A stretch of DNA of 64,000 nt from an uncultured Burkholderiales bacterium (GTDB lineage Bacteria; Pseudomonadota; Gammaproteobacteria; Burkholderiales; Burkholderiaceae_C). The notes under the pieces are model-generated. The model saw only the letters and a list, made by a program, of their open reading frames with translations, ran no database searches and was not told the DNA's origin. Positions 37,013-45,589 of this stretch are shown piece by piece (within the stretch, counting starts at the first letter, position 1; each line of letters starts with the position of its first letter). Location: positions 1 to 64,000 of the forward strand of contig CAMFGY010000008.1 of NCBI GenBank assembly GCA_945952065.1, read 5' to 3'. Both the position numbers and the translations under genes were made by a program.

Positions 37013-38854
37013 TCAAACGCTCAGCAGCACCTCGCTGCTTTGGCCCGGCAAGCTCAGCGTCAGATGACCGTCGCTGAGCTCGAACGCCAGCCCCCAGGCC
37101 GCCTGCCAGCGCTGCACGGGCACCGGCAATTGCCAGACTGGCAGGCGCAGGCTTGCCGGGGCCTTGCCGCGGTTCACCAAGATGAGGCTGGCTTCCCAGT
37201 CGCTGTGACGGGCGAAGACCAAGCAGTCGCCTTGCGCATGCAGGGTTTGCACCGCGCCGTGGCGCCACTCTGCACGGCTTTGGCGCAATTGAATCAAGGC
37301 TTGGTAGTGGGCAAAAAGCGCCCGGTTCCATTGCGCGGGGTCCCAGATGAAGGGGCGGCGGCAGTCGGGGTCGGGGCCGCCGGCCAAGCCGATTTCATCG
37401 CCGTAATAAATGCAAGGCGTGCCGGGGCGGCTGAACAGCAAGGTGGCGGCCAGCTTCATCGCCGCCGTGTCTTCGTTCAGCAAGGTGAAGAAGCGGGTGG
37501 TGTCGTGGCTGTCCAGCAGATTCAGCTGCGCGAGTTGGTTGTCAAACGGGATGCAGGCCTGGGCACGCGCCAGCCAAGCAGCAAAGCTGGGTGTCGACAG
37601 CTGGATGGCTTGGTAGGCCACGTCTTGCCCCGCCAGCCATGCCCGCACCGGGTGGGCAAAGCCGTAGTAGTTCATGGCGCCGTCTTCTTGATCGCCTTGC
37701 AGCCAGCGGCTGGCTTCGGAGAAATGTTCACCCAGCACATAGGCTTGCGGGTTCTCGGCCTTGATGGCTTGGCGAAAGGCCTTCAGATAAAAGCTGTTGT
37801 TGCGGGCGCCGGAGCCTTCGCCCAGCATGTGGATGACGTCGAGCCGCCAACCATCGATGTTGTAGGGCGCTTGCAGCCAGCGCCGCAGCACCGAGTCGGG
37901 GGCGCCGTAAATGGCTTCGCGCACCCCGGGTGTGGCGAAGTTCAGCACCGGCAGCGAGTCAAAGCCTTTCCAGCCAAAGTGATAGCCCTGGGCATCGAAG
38001 AGATAGAACTGGCGATAGGGCGAATCGGGTGAGGCCTTGGCGGCTTTGAACCAGGGGTGGTTGACGCCGGTGTGGTTGACCACCCCGTCCAGCAGCAAAC
38101 GCATGCCGCGTTGGTGCAATGCGCTGCTCAGGTCTGCCAAGGCTGCGTTGCCGCCCAGGTGTTCATCGACCTGGGTGTAGTCGTCGCTGTCGTATTTGTG
38201 ATTGCTGCCCGAGGCAAAGATGGGGTTGAGGTAGAGGGCGCTCACGCCCAGCTCTTGTTGCAAATAGTCGAGCTTGGCGATGATGCCGGGCAGATCGCCG
38301 CCGTAAAAGCTGTTGGCGGCATGGGCGGGGTCCACCGGCGCTTGTTCTTTCGGCCACTCAGGCTGCACCACCACGCGGCCGTCTTGGCCGGGCAGGGCTT
38401 GGCCGCGCCGGTCCGCTGCCGGGCTGCCGGCGTAGAAGCGATCGGGGAAGATTTGGTAGAAAACCTGATCCCGCACCCACAGCGGCGCTTGCTCGCTGGG
38501 GTGGATGCGGAAGTGCCGGTCTTCGGGCGGCAGGTGTTCATGCGGGCCGTCAGCGGCCAGCCAGTATTGGGTGCCGTCAGCCAAGACTTTGAAGGCATAC
38601 AGGGTCAACGGGTTGCCGCCGTCCCAGGGCAAGAAAGCCTCCCAGCGGTGCAACTCAGCGCAGCGGCCCTGGTAGTGCATGGGGATCAGTTGCTCTTCGT
38701 TGTCAGGCTGGCTGCGCAGGTAAACGCTGTCGAACTGTTCGCGCTCGCTCAGCAGGCTGAGGCGGCAGCCCCGGGCTTCGCGCTGCAGCCAGGGCGCAAC
38801 CGGGGGGTGCAGCAGCAGGGGAGGCATGGGGGACGCAGGCAGTGGAGCGGACAT
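37013..38854 (-). CDS. malZ: GH13 alpha-glucosidase, maltodextrin glucosidase type
   Basis: 613 aa, cytoplasmic (no signal). The catalytic TIM barrel has nucleophile Asp339 (GWRLDVIH), acid/base Glu376 (VLGEHFSEA) and Asp451 (LLDSHDTTRF), plus GVSALYLNPIFASGSNHKYDSDDY. An N-terminal carbohydrate-module-like domain (about 10-110) and a C-terminal beta domain flank it. Length and motifs fit MalZ, which removes glucose from the reducing end of maltodextrins. No other mal transport gene is near, but a MalT-like regulator lies 2.6 kb away and glucokinases lie later in the window. Confidence 0.88.
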   Translation of the reverse strand: MSAPLPASPMPPLLLHPPVAPWLQREARGCRLSLLSEREQFDSVYLRSQPDNEEQLIPMHYQGRCAELHRWEAFLPWDGGNPLTLYAFKVLADGTQYWLAADGPHEHLPPEDRHFRIHPSEQAPLWVRDQVFYQIFPDRFYAGSPAADRRGQALPGQDGRVVVQPEWPKEQAPVDPAHAANSFYGGDLPGIIAKLDYLQQELGVSALYLNPIFASGSNHKYDSDDYTQVDEHLGGNAALADLSSALHQRGMRLLLDGVVNHTGVNHPWFKAAKASPDSPYRQFYLFDAQGYHFGWKGFDSLPVLNFATPGVREAIYGAPDSVLRRWLQAPYNIDGWRLDVIHMLGEGSGARNNSFYLKAFRQAIKAENPQAYVLGEHFSEASRWLQGDQEDGAMNYYGFAHPVRAWLAGQDVAYQAIQLSTPSFAAWLARAQACIPFDNQLAQLNLLDSHDTTRFFTLLNEDTAAMKLAATLLFSRPGTPCIYYGDEIGLAGGPDPDCRRPFIWDPAQWNRALFAHYQALIQLRQSRAEWRHGAVQTLHAQGDCLVFARHSDWEASLILVNRGKAPASLRLPVWQLPVPVQRWQAAWGLAFELSDGHLTLSLPGQSSEVLLSV

Positions 38855-39089
38855 GGCAGCGGGCTCTGTTTGAGAATGCGGCGGATTGTCTGGATCATCA
38901 GGCCTTTTCTGCGTCAGCCCCGGGGGTGGAATGCGCTGGTGGACTCAGGGCTTGCCCTGGGTGGGCGGCGCAAGCCGTCTGTGACAAAAGCCCGATGGGC
39001 CCGCGAAACCTAGGGTTTTCCCTTGACCGCTTGCGCTAACTCAAGGACACTTCAATACCAGTTGCGAACCAGTCATGGGTTCGCCAACA
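38855..39089. other. Leader/promoter region before the riboswitch
   Basis: No gene. It includes a strong hairpin, GCGAACC (39064-39070) with GGTTCGC (39078-39084), extended by GTTG/CAAC around a bulged C, immediately before the aptamer. A TTGACC at 39023-39028 could be a -35 box, without a convincing -10. Confidence 0.4.
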
Positions 39090-39090
39090 C

Positions 39091-39190
39091 GATTCGGCAC
39101 ACCCGCTTGAAAGACGGGGTCGCAAAGCTTCCGGTCTAACGCTTCGGCATTTCCCAGTGCCGCAGCCAAGATAGCGGGGTTGCCAAGCCA
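39091..39190 (+). ncRNA. c-di-GMP-I (GEMM) riboswitch
   Basis: Aptamer in the leader of the chemoreceptor gene. P1 pairs GGCA (39096-39099) with TGCC (39181-39184). The first hairpin carries the GAAA tetraloop (CCCG-C-UU-GAAA-GA-CGGG). The joining strand GGTCGCAAAGC (39118-39128) then TTCCGGTCTAA matches the GEMM-I consensus GGACGCAAAGCCUCCGGCCUAA. The second hairpin is CGGCA (39145-39149) with TGCCG (39158-39162). The 3' strand ATAGCGGGGTTGCC matches GGUAGCGGGGUUACC. The receptor gene ATG is 245 bases on. Just behind the aptamer, T6 (39192-39197) and a hairpin GGCGCA/TGCGCC (39200-39222) may be the expression platform. On/off sense is not clear. Confidence 0.87.
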
Positions 39191-39434
39191 GTTTTTTGGG
39201 GCGCAGCTGCATGGGGTGCGCCGATCGAGACGGCTTGTTCAGCAAACACGGGGTGGCAAGTGACCGCCACCGTCCTCGCTGAAGCGACTCACTCTTTTTT
39301 CAATTGCAGCAGGCGTGCCATATTGGGCCCGAAGGGGCCTGAAACCTGCACGCTCGGCGCCTGCTGAAAAGGCTCCGGCATGCGCTTGTCCACAGTTTTT
39401 GTGCGGCAAGTTTTGCGAGAGAAAAGCCTTGAAG

Positions 39435-41414
39435 ATGAGTGATCTGTCCCTTGCCCTGCCCACTGAAGCTGTTGCAACGCTGCGCCCGCATGCCAGCCTG
39501 GCCCGCCGCGTGGCACTTGCTGCCGGCTTGGGCGTGGCGGCCTTGATGGGTTTGACCTGCTTTGGTTTGAGCCTGCAAAACACGCAGCTGGAACGTGAGC
39601 GGGCCGCCCAATTGGCCGCCAGCGAAGCCATGGCCGTGGCCCGCATGGCCGACTCTTTTGACAACAGCGCCCGCCTGATGGTGGAGCGCTTCTACAACAC
39701 CTTTGCCAATGACTTCAAAGGCAGCTTCAGCCTGCAAGACGGCGGCGCGGAATTGCTGTTTGAGGGCCAAAAGCTGGCCGGCAATTTTGAGGCAGTAGAT
39801 CGCTTCAGTCGCAACACCGGCGGCGCAGCGACCGTGTTCGTGCGCAAGGGCGATGACTTTTTGCGCATCAGCACCTCGCTGAAGAAGGAGAACGGCGAGC
39901 GTGCCGTTGGCACGCTTTTGGGCAGCTCGCATCCGGCCTATGCGCCCCTCATGCAAGGCCAGCCCTATGTGGGCAAGGCGGTGTTGTTTGGCCGCCCCTT
40001 CATGAACCATTACCAACCGATCAAAGACGCCAGTGGTGCCGTGATCGGCATTTTGTTCGTGGGCTTTGACACCAGCGAGTTCCAGAAATCGCTGGCCGCC
40101 TTGAGTGCAGGCGTCAAGCTCTTTGACACCGGCGGTGTCTATGTGGTGGACCCCACGGGCGCCAAGGGCCGCCCCATGTTCAAGCTGCACCCCAGCCAAG
40201 CCGGCAAGCCTGTGGCCGAGGTGGACGCCGAGGCTGAGCGCTTCATGAACACCTTGTTCCAAAGCGTTGAAAAAGGAGCGCTCGGTGCGGTGACTGGTGC
40301 GCCTGCCTTGCTCAACAAGAGCCATGACGATGCCTGGGTGGTGGCGCGTCGCAGCGAGGCCACCGGCCTGTGGGTGGTGGCCGAGGTCTCAGACCGACAG
40401 GCCCTGCGCCAGCATTGGCAAGAGCAGCGCAAGCTCTGGCTGACTCTGGGCTTGGCCAGCATGGTGTTGGCGTCGGGCTTGTGGTGGCTGCTGCGCCGCT
40501 GGGTGGGCGGGCCCTTGGCCTTGTTGAACGCGGCGGTGACCCGGGTCGCAGGCGGTGATCTGTCGGCGCCGGTGCGGGCCTTGCGCCGCGATGACCTGGG
40601 GGCTTTGGCGGGCAATGTGGAGCGCATGCGTCAGCAATTGGCCGAGACCATTGGCTCGGTGCGCATGGCCACCGATGGCATCTCCACGGCCAGCTCGCAG
40701 GTGGCGGCGGGCAGCCAAGACTTGTCGGGCCGCACCGAGAGTGGCGCCAGCAGCTTGCAGCAAATCGCCAGCTCCATGGAGCAGCTGACCGGTGCGGTCA
40801 GCCAAACCGCAGCGGCGGCGCGGTCGGCGACCGAGTTGGCAACGCACGCCAACCAAGCGGCCGAGCAGGGCGGGGAGGTGATGCAGCAGATGATGATGAA
40901 GATGGACGACATCAACCTCGCCAGCCGCAAGATTGCGGAGGTCATCGGCACCATCGACGCGATTGCGTTCCAGACCAATATCCTGGCTTTGAATGCTGCG
41001 GTGGAAGCGGCCCGTGCGGGCGAGCAAGGGCGAGGCTTTGCGGTGGTGGCCAAAGAGGTGCGCAGCTTGGCGCAGCACTGCGCCGAGTCGGCGCGTGAGA
41101 TCAAGGGCTTGATCGGTGGCAGCGTCGATTGCGTAGACGCTGGCCTGCAGTTGGTGCAGCACGCCGGCCGCTCGATGCAAGACATTCTCAGCAGCATTGC
41201 CCGTGTCAACACGGTGGTGCTGGAAATCAATGACGCCACCCGTGAGCAGCACAGCGGCATCGGCCAGGTCAATGCGGCCATCAGCGATCTGGACAACAGC
41301 ACCCAGCAGAACGCGGCGCTGGTGGAAGAGAGCACCGCGGCCGCAGAGAGCTTGCGCGCCCAGGCGCAAGGTTTGGGCGAGATGGTCAGCGGCTTTCGTT
41401 TGCAAACCGCCTGA
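39435..41414 (+). CDS. Methyl-accepting chemotaxis protein with Cache sensor
   Basis: 659 aa chemoreceptor. Membrane helix about 25-47, a periplasmic Cache_3-Cache_2-type domain about 55-335 (VFVRKGDDFLRISTSLKKENGERAVGTLL, YQPIKDASGAVIGILFVGFD), second membrane helix about 336-355, HAMP to about 410, and a cytoplasmic signalling domain with the tip EVIGTIDAIAFQTNILALNAAVEAARAGEQGRGF (written here in shortened form elsewhere). It has no C-terminal CheR pentapeptide. The start is ATG 39435. A c-di-GMP riboswitch in the leader implies that receptor synthesis responds to c-di-GMP. Cache ligands are often organic acids or amino acids; not determinable here. Confidence 0.95.
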   Translation: MSDLSLALPTEAVATLRPHASLARRVALAAGLGVAALMGLTCFGLSLQNTQLERERAAQLAASEAMAVARMADSFDNSARLMVERFYNTFANDFKGSFSLQDGGAELLFEGQKLAGNFEAVDRFSRNTGGAATVFVRKGDDFLRISTSLKKENGERAVGTLLGSSHPAYAPLMQGQPYVGKAVLFGRPFMNHYQPIKDASGAVIGILFVGFDTSEFQKSLAALSAGVKLFDTGGVYVVDPTGAKGRPMFKLHPSQAGKPVAEVDAEAERFMNTLFQSVEKGALGAVTGAPALLNKSHDDAWVVARRSEATGLWVVAEVSDRQALRQHWQEQRKLWLTLGLASMVLASGLWWLLRRWVGGPLALLNAAVTRVAGGDLSAPVRALRRDDLGALAGNVERMRQQLAETIGSVRMATDGISTASSQVAAGSQDLSGRTESGASSLQQIASSMEQLTGAVSQTAAAARSATELATHANQAAEQGGEVMQQMMMKMDDINLASRKIAEVIGTIDAIAFQTNILALNAAVEAARAGEQGRGFAVVAKEVRSLAQHCAESAREIKGLIGGSVDCVDAGLQLVQHAGRSMQDILSSIARVNTVVLEINDATREQHSGIGQVNAAISDLDNSTQQNAALVEESTAAAESLRAQAQGLGEMVSGFRLQTA

Positions 41415-41449
41415 GACGCCGGTGAAGTGCCCGTGCGGCCTCCGTGCGT

Positions 41450-43237
41450 TCAGCGCCGCCGCCGCACCAATTGCACCGCCTCGGCCCGCGAGCCCAGGCC
41501 GAGCTTGCTGTAAGCCCGGTTGATATGGGTTTTCACCGTGGCCACCGAGACAAACAGCTGGGCGGCAATTTGCTCATTGCTGAGTGACTCGCCAATCAAG
41601 CGCAAGACCTGCCACTCGCGGAGCGTCAGGCCTAGCGGCGGTTCGGTGGCCGCGGCGCTGCCGCTGTCCTCTGCGGCAAGCGCCGTAGCAGCCGCAGCTG
41701 CCGGGACGGCTGGGCTTTCGGCTTGCAGTCGGTTGAGCAGTTCTTTGGCGTGCTCGCGCGCTCGTCGGTGGTGGACGATGGCGGGGGTGGCCAGCAAGGC
41801 ATTCAAGGGCCCGACCAGTTTGGGCGCCAGCCACAAGACATCCATTTCTGAGGGCTCTTCGGCATCCAGCCATTGGCGCAGCGCCAGCAAATCAGGTGCC
41901 GCGGCGTCCAAGGCCTGAATCAGCTGCAAACGGCGCGCCAGCAAGGGCAGGGGGCGGGCCTGCAAGGCTTGACCCAGGGCTTGCAGGCACTCGGCCGACC
42001 AAGGCTTGGCCCCTAGCAGGGCCGCGCCCGCTTGCCAGACCCAACGCTCCAACTCGTACAAACCCGCCGTGTCGGCAATGGCTGAGGGCGCGTTGCCGGC
42101 CAGGGTCTGCAAAGCGGGCAAATCATGGTGCATGGCCGCCAACCAGATTTGCGCATGCAAGAGTCGGTTGCGCCACTTGAAGCAGTAGAAAGTTTTGCGC
42201 TCGCGCCCTTCCAGGTCTTGCAGGCGTGGCGCGGCCAGGTCGGTGCGGCCATCGCCCAAGGCCTGCGTCACCTGCTCCAGCAATTGTGGAAACGCCATGT
42301 AGTCCTGCTCGGGCCAAGCTGCATCCAGAGGTGGTAGGCCATGGGCCAAGCGCAGGCGCTGCGCCTCTTGGGCATAGAGCTGGGCCGGGGCAGGCAAGTC
42401 TTGCTGCACATGCAGCTCGGCCAAGGCTTGCAGCGCATCGATCTGCAAGAGCGTGGCCTTGTCGCGGGCGGCGCCTTTCAGCGCTGCGCTGAGTGGCGCA
42501 ATGGCGGCCTGGGGCTGGCCCGCTTCCAGCAAGGCCAGGCCCAGGGTGTAGCGCGCCAGCAAGGCGGGCGGACTGAGGTCATTGGGAAAGGCCTCGATGG
42601 CCAGCTTGGCCTGCTCGCAAGCCCGCTGAGCTTGGTCGAACATCTGCGCGATGCGCGCTTGCAAGCTGGCGCGCAAGGCGGGGTTCAAGCCTGGCGCCGA
42701 CTGCAGCACGCGTTCCACTGCATGTGGCTCACCGGCGACCTCGATGGTCCAGATGAAGCGCAGGCCCAGCAATTCACCCACTTGCAAGCGGGGGTGCAAT
42801 TGATTGAGGGTCAAGAGCTGGCCGACCAAAGGCCGGGCCGGGCTGTAGAACAGCCACCAACCGGCGCTCTCCAGCAGGTCCAACTGATGCTCGGGGCGGC
42901 CGTGGCTGAGCAGCAGTTCGGCGGCACGAATGGTCTGGCCCGAGTTCAAAAACAAGCGCACCGCCCGGGTCAGCAGTTCTTCGTCCACCGCGTGGACCTC
43001 GCCGTCCAGCGCATCACCGCCATCACCCAGTTGGGCCAATGCGGCTTCGATATCGCGCGGGGTTTGCGTCAGCAAGGCGGCCAGCGTCAAGGTGTCCAGC
43101 GGGCCGAGCAAATGTTGGGCCGCACGCACCCGGGCCGCCAGGCCCTCATGGGGCGAGCTTGCAGCCAGCGTCTGAGCCTGGGCCATGGCCTCAAGCGCAG
43201 CATCGGCAATCGGAAGGGCAGACAAAGGAGAGCTCAT
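41450..43237 (-). CDS. LuxR-family regulator, MalT-like without ATPase domain
   Basis: 595 aa. The C-terminal LuxR HTH (about 530-595) reads LTLREWQVLRLIGESLSNEQIAAQLFVSVATVKTHINRAYSKLGL in family style. Residues about 60-500 form a TPR-like superhelix as in the middle and sensor domains of MalT (ELLTRAVRLFLNSGQTIRAAELLLSHG near the start). The P-loop ATPase domain of full MalT-type (about 900 aa) regulators is missing, and no open frame upstream supplies it. It could be activated differently or by a partner. Convergent with the chemoreceptor gene, divergent from the MATE exporter. Target unknown; MalZ is one candidate. Confidence 0.85.
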   Translation of the reverse strand: MSSPLSALPIADAALEAMAQAQTLAASSPHEGLAARVRAAQHLLGPLDTLTLAALLTQTPRDIEAALAQLGDGGDALDGEVHAVDEELLTRAVRLFLNSGQTIRAAELLLSHGRPEHQLDLLESAGWWLFYSPARPLVGQLLTLNQLHPRLQVGELLGLRFIWTIEVAGEPHAVERVLQSAPGLNPALRASLQARIAQMFDQAQRACEQAKLAIEAFPNDLSPPALLARYTLGLALLEAGQPQAAIAPLSAALKGAARDKATLLQIDALQALAELHVQQDLPAPAQLYAQEAQRLRLAHGLPPLDAAWPEQDYMAFPQLLEQVTQALGDGRTDLAAPRLQDLEGRERKTFYCFKWRNRLLHAQIWLAAMHHDLPALQTLAGNAPSAIADTAGLYELERWVWQAGAALLGAKPWSAECLQALGQALQARPLPLLARRLQLIQALDAAAPDLLALRQWLDAEEPSEMDVLWLAPKLVGPLNALLATPAIVHHRRAREHAKELLNRLQAESPAVPAAAAATALAAEDSGSAAATEPPLGLTLREWQVLRLIGESLSNEQIAAQLFVSVATVKTHINRAYSKLGLGSRAEAVQLVRRRR

Positions 43238-43518
43238 GCAATGAAGGGATGAAGGGGTCGCCCGCCAAATCCACCGCGGGGGTGGACGCTGAAACGCCCT
43301 GCGCTTGCAACAATCGCGCGGCAGCAGTCTAAGGCAAGGCTGACCAAGCCTCCGGTCCGTTCTTGAACGCGGCCCTGGTGCAGCTGGGCTTGTTCAGCGC
43401 TGTCCTCCGGGCTCGCGCTGGCTTCCGTCCCGCGGTGCATGCGTTCTCGCCCCTGGGGCGGCATGGTTTTGTTGGGCATTTGCCTTGGGTGCCCCGATTT
43501 CTTTTGCGGCTTTTTTTG

Positions 43519-44925
43519 ATGTCCCCGTCTGTTTCGACCCCTGCTCCCGCCAGCCCCGCGCCCAAGCTGCTGTCTTTGGCCTGGCCTTTGTTCATGGAGT
43601 TGTGGCTGGCCATTGCCCTGGGCTTGGTGGGCACTGCCCTGGCCGCGCGCATCTCGGATGCCTCCGCTGGCGGCTTCGCGCTGGCCAATCAGCTGGCCGG
43701 GACCTTGTTCATTTTGTTTCGCGTCATTGGCGCCGGGGTGAGCGTGGTGCTGACCCAAAGCCTGGGCGCAGGTCGGCGCGATGCGGCCGACGCGGTGGCC
43801 CGGGCAGTGTTGGGGGCCAGCACTTGGATTGGCGGGTTGACCGCCGTGGTGGCCCTTGTGGCGGCGGGTCCGCTGTTGCGCTTGTTGAATGCGCCGGTTG
43901 AAGTCTTGCCGCTGGCCTTGCCTTTTTTGCAAGCCTTGGCCCCAGCGCTGCTGTTGGACGCCTGGAATGCCTCCATGTCAGCGGTGATGCGGGCTCATTT
44001 GCGCAGCCGCGAGGCCTTGATGGTGGTGGTGCTGATGCAGCTCACCCATCTGGGGCTGGCCTTGCCTTTGATGCTGGGTTGGGGGCCGCTGCAGGCGTTG
44101 GGCATTGGGCCTATGGGGCTGCCCGGCTATGCCTTGGCCTTGACGCTGAGCCGCGCGCTGGGTTTGGGCTTGCATCTGCTGTTGTGGCGCAGCCGCCTGG
44201 GCTTGAAGCCCCAGGCCAGCGACTGGTGGCGACTGCCGCGCGCCGAGCTGGGCGCGGTGCTGCACATCGGCCTGCCCGGTGCGGCAGAGAACATCGCCTA
44301 TCGGCTGGCCTTCATGGTCAGCGTCGGTGTGGCCGGTTTGCTGGGCGCGACTGCCTTGGCCACCCAGGCCTATGCCTTGCAGCTGATGGGTTTTGTGATG
44401 ATGTTTGGCATCGCCACCGGCTTTGCGGTGGAGATCGTGGTGGGGCATTTGATCGGCGCGGGCCGCTTGCATGCCGCGCATCAGCTGGTGCGCCGGGCGC
44501 TGGGCCGGGGTTTGGTGGTGAGCGTGTTGGTGGCGCTGGCGGCGGCCTTGGCCGGGCCCCAGCTGATGGGCTTGTTCACCGATGACACGGCCATCGTGCG
44601 GGCGGGCTGCCAGCTGCTTTGGTTGACCGTGTTGCTGGAGCCCGGGCGCACCTTCAATTTGGTGGTGATCAATGCGCTGCGGGCCGCCGGCGATGCCCGC
44701 TATCCGGTGATGGCTGGGGCGGCGTCCATGCTCTTGGTTTTGGCGGGCGGCAGTTGGGTGTTGGCCATCCACTTCGAGCTGGGTGTGCAAGGGCTGTGGC
44801 TGGCCTATGCGCTGGATGAGTGGATTCGCGGCCTGCTGATGTGGCGGCGCTGGGCCAGCCATGCCTGGGTGCCGTATGCGCGGGCGGCGGGCCGTCGCTT
44901 GCGCCAACGGCCCGTGTCAAGCTGA
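43519..44925 (+). CDS. MATE-family multidrug/Na+ efflux transporter
   Basis: 468 aa with about twelve hydrophobic helices in two halves, starting LLSLAWPLFMELWLAIALGLVGTALAA. FALANQLAGTLFILFRVIGAGVSVVLTQSLGAG and, in the second half, ALATQAYALQLMGFVMMFGIATGFAVEIVVGHLIGAG are the equivalent MATE helices. ATG 43519 (MSPSVSTP) was chosen over the longer frame, which adds a non-conserved N-terminus. Exports organic cations by Na+ or H+ antiport; substrate unknown. Its stop is one base from the stop of the convergent GGDEF gene. Confidence 0.9.
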   Translation: MSPSVSTPAPASPAPKLLSLAWPLFMELWLAIALGLVGTALAARISDASAGGFALANQLAGTLFILFRVIGAGVSVVLTQSLGAGRRDAADAVARAVLGASTWIGGLTAVVALVAAGPLLRLLNAPVEVLPLALPFLQALAPALLLDAWNASMSAVMRAHLRSREALMVVVLMQLTHLGLALPLMLGWGPLQALGIGPMGLPGYALALTLSRALGLGLHLLLWRSRLGLKPQASDWWRLPRAELGAVLHIGLPGAAENIAYRLAFMVSVGVAGLLGATALATQAYALQLMGFVMMFGIATGFAVEIVVGHLIGAGRLHAAHQLVRRALGRGLVVSVLVALAAALAGPQLMGLFTDDTAIVRAGCQLLWLTVLLEPGRTFNLVVINALRAAGDARYPVMAGAASMLLVLAGGSWVLAIHFELGVQGLWLAYALDEWIRGLLMWRRWASHAWVPYARAAGRRLRQRPVSS

Positions 44926-44926
44926 C

Positions 44927-45502
44927 TCAGTCCAGGCTGGGCCAAACCCCCGGCTGCACATCAAAGCGCGGGTACCAGTCGGACGGCAGGCTGCCGGCCC
45001 AGACCCGGTTGTGATGCGGTTGCAGGCGTTTCTTGCCAAAGGTCATGCGCGCATCGGCCAGCGAGAGCAGGCTGGTGGCGCTCCAGTCGCTGCCCGGAGG
45101 GCTGGCAGCAGCGCCCAGGGTGGCGGTGATGGGGTTGGGCCCGTCCAGGCTGGCGAATTCCGTCGCCACGTCCTGTCGCAAGCTTTCGGCTTTGTCCACC
45201 GCCGCTTGCAAATCATGACCGGGTAGCAGCATCACAAATTCATCGCCCCCCAGATGGGCCAGGCTTGCACCGGCGGGCAGGCGCTCGGTCAGCAGCTGGG
45301 CCACGCGCAGCAGCACGGCGCGGGCCTTGTCGGCGCCTTGGGCGTCGAGATAGCTTTTGAAGTGATCAAGGTCAAAGGTCAGCGCGGCCAGCGCTGTGCC
45401 TGCGGCACGGGCCGCGCCGGCGGCGGCTTCCATCTGGCGCTGCAGAGCGGGGCGATCCAACAGACCGTCCAGCGCCAGTTTGTCGGCAATCAGATTGGGC
45501 AT
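44927..45502 (-). CDS. Minimal GGDEF-domain diguanylate cyclase (191 aa)
   Basis: Nearly bare GGDEF domain, with no sensor or membrane part, only an 18-residue leader helix. The metal motif is TFDLDHFKSYLD and the active motif GGDEF in LAHLGGDEFVMLLPG. The inhibitory RxxD before it is absent (sequence GASLAHL), so product inhibition is not expected. The start ATG 45502 has AGGAG seven bases upstream. An unregulated cytoplasmic cyclase would be unusual, so control may be at transcription or through partner proteins. Confidence 0.9.
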   Translation of the reverse strand: MPNLIADKLALDGLLDRPALQRQMEAAAGAARAAGTALAALTFDLDHFKSYLDAQGADKARAVLLRVAQLLTERLPAGASLAHLGGDEFVMLLPGHDLQAAVDKAESLRQDVATEFASLDGPNPITATLGAAASPPGSDWSATSLLSLADARMTFGKKRLQPHHNRVWAGSLPSDWYPRFDVQPGVWPSLD

Positions 45503-45589
45503 TGAGCACTCCTGTAAGGGACACGCCCCCATCGTAAGCAGAGCCGCAGGCCCTGGCACGCTCCAAATCCCCTAGTTCTTGAACTTGGA

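Noticed and set aside
37013-43237. A maltose operon formed by malZ and the MalT-like gene
   Set aside because: They are separated by a chemoreceptor on the opposite strand and a riboswitch; only a regulatory link remains possible.
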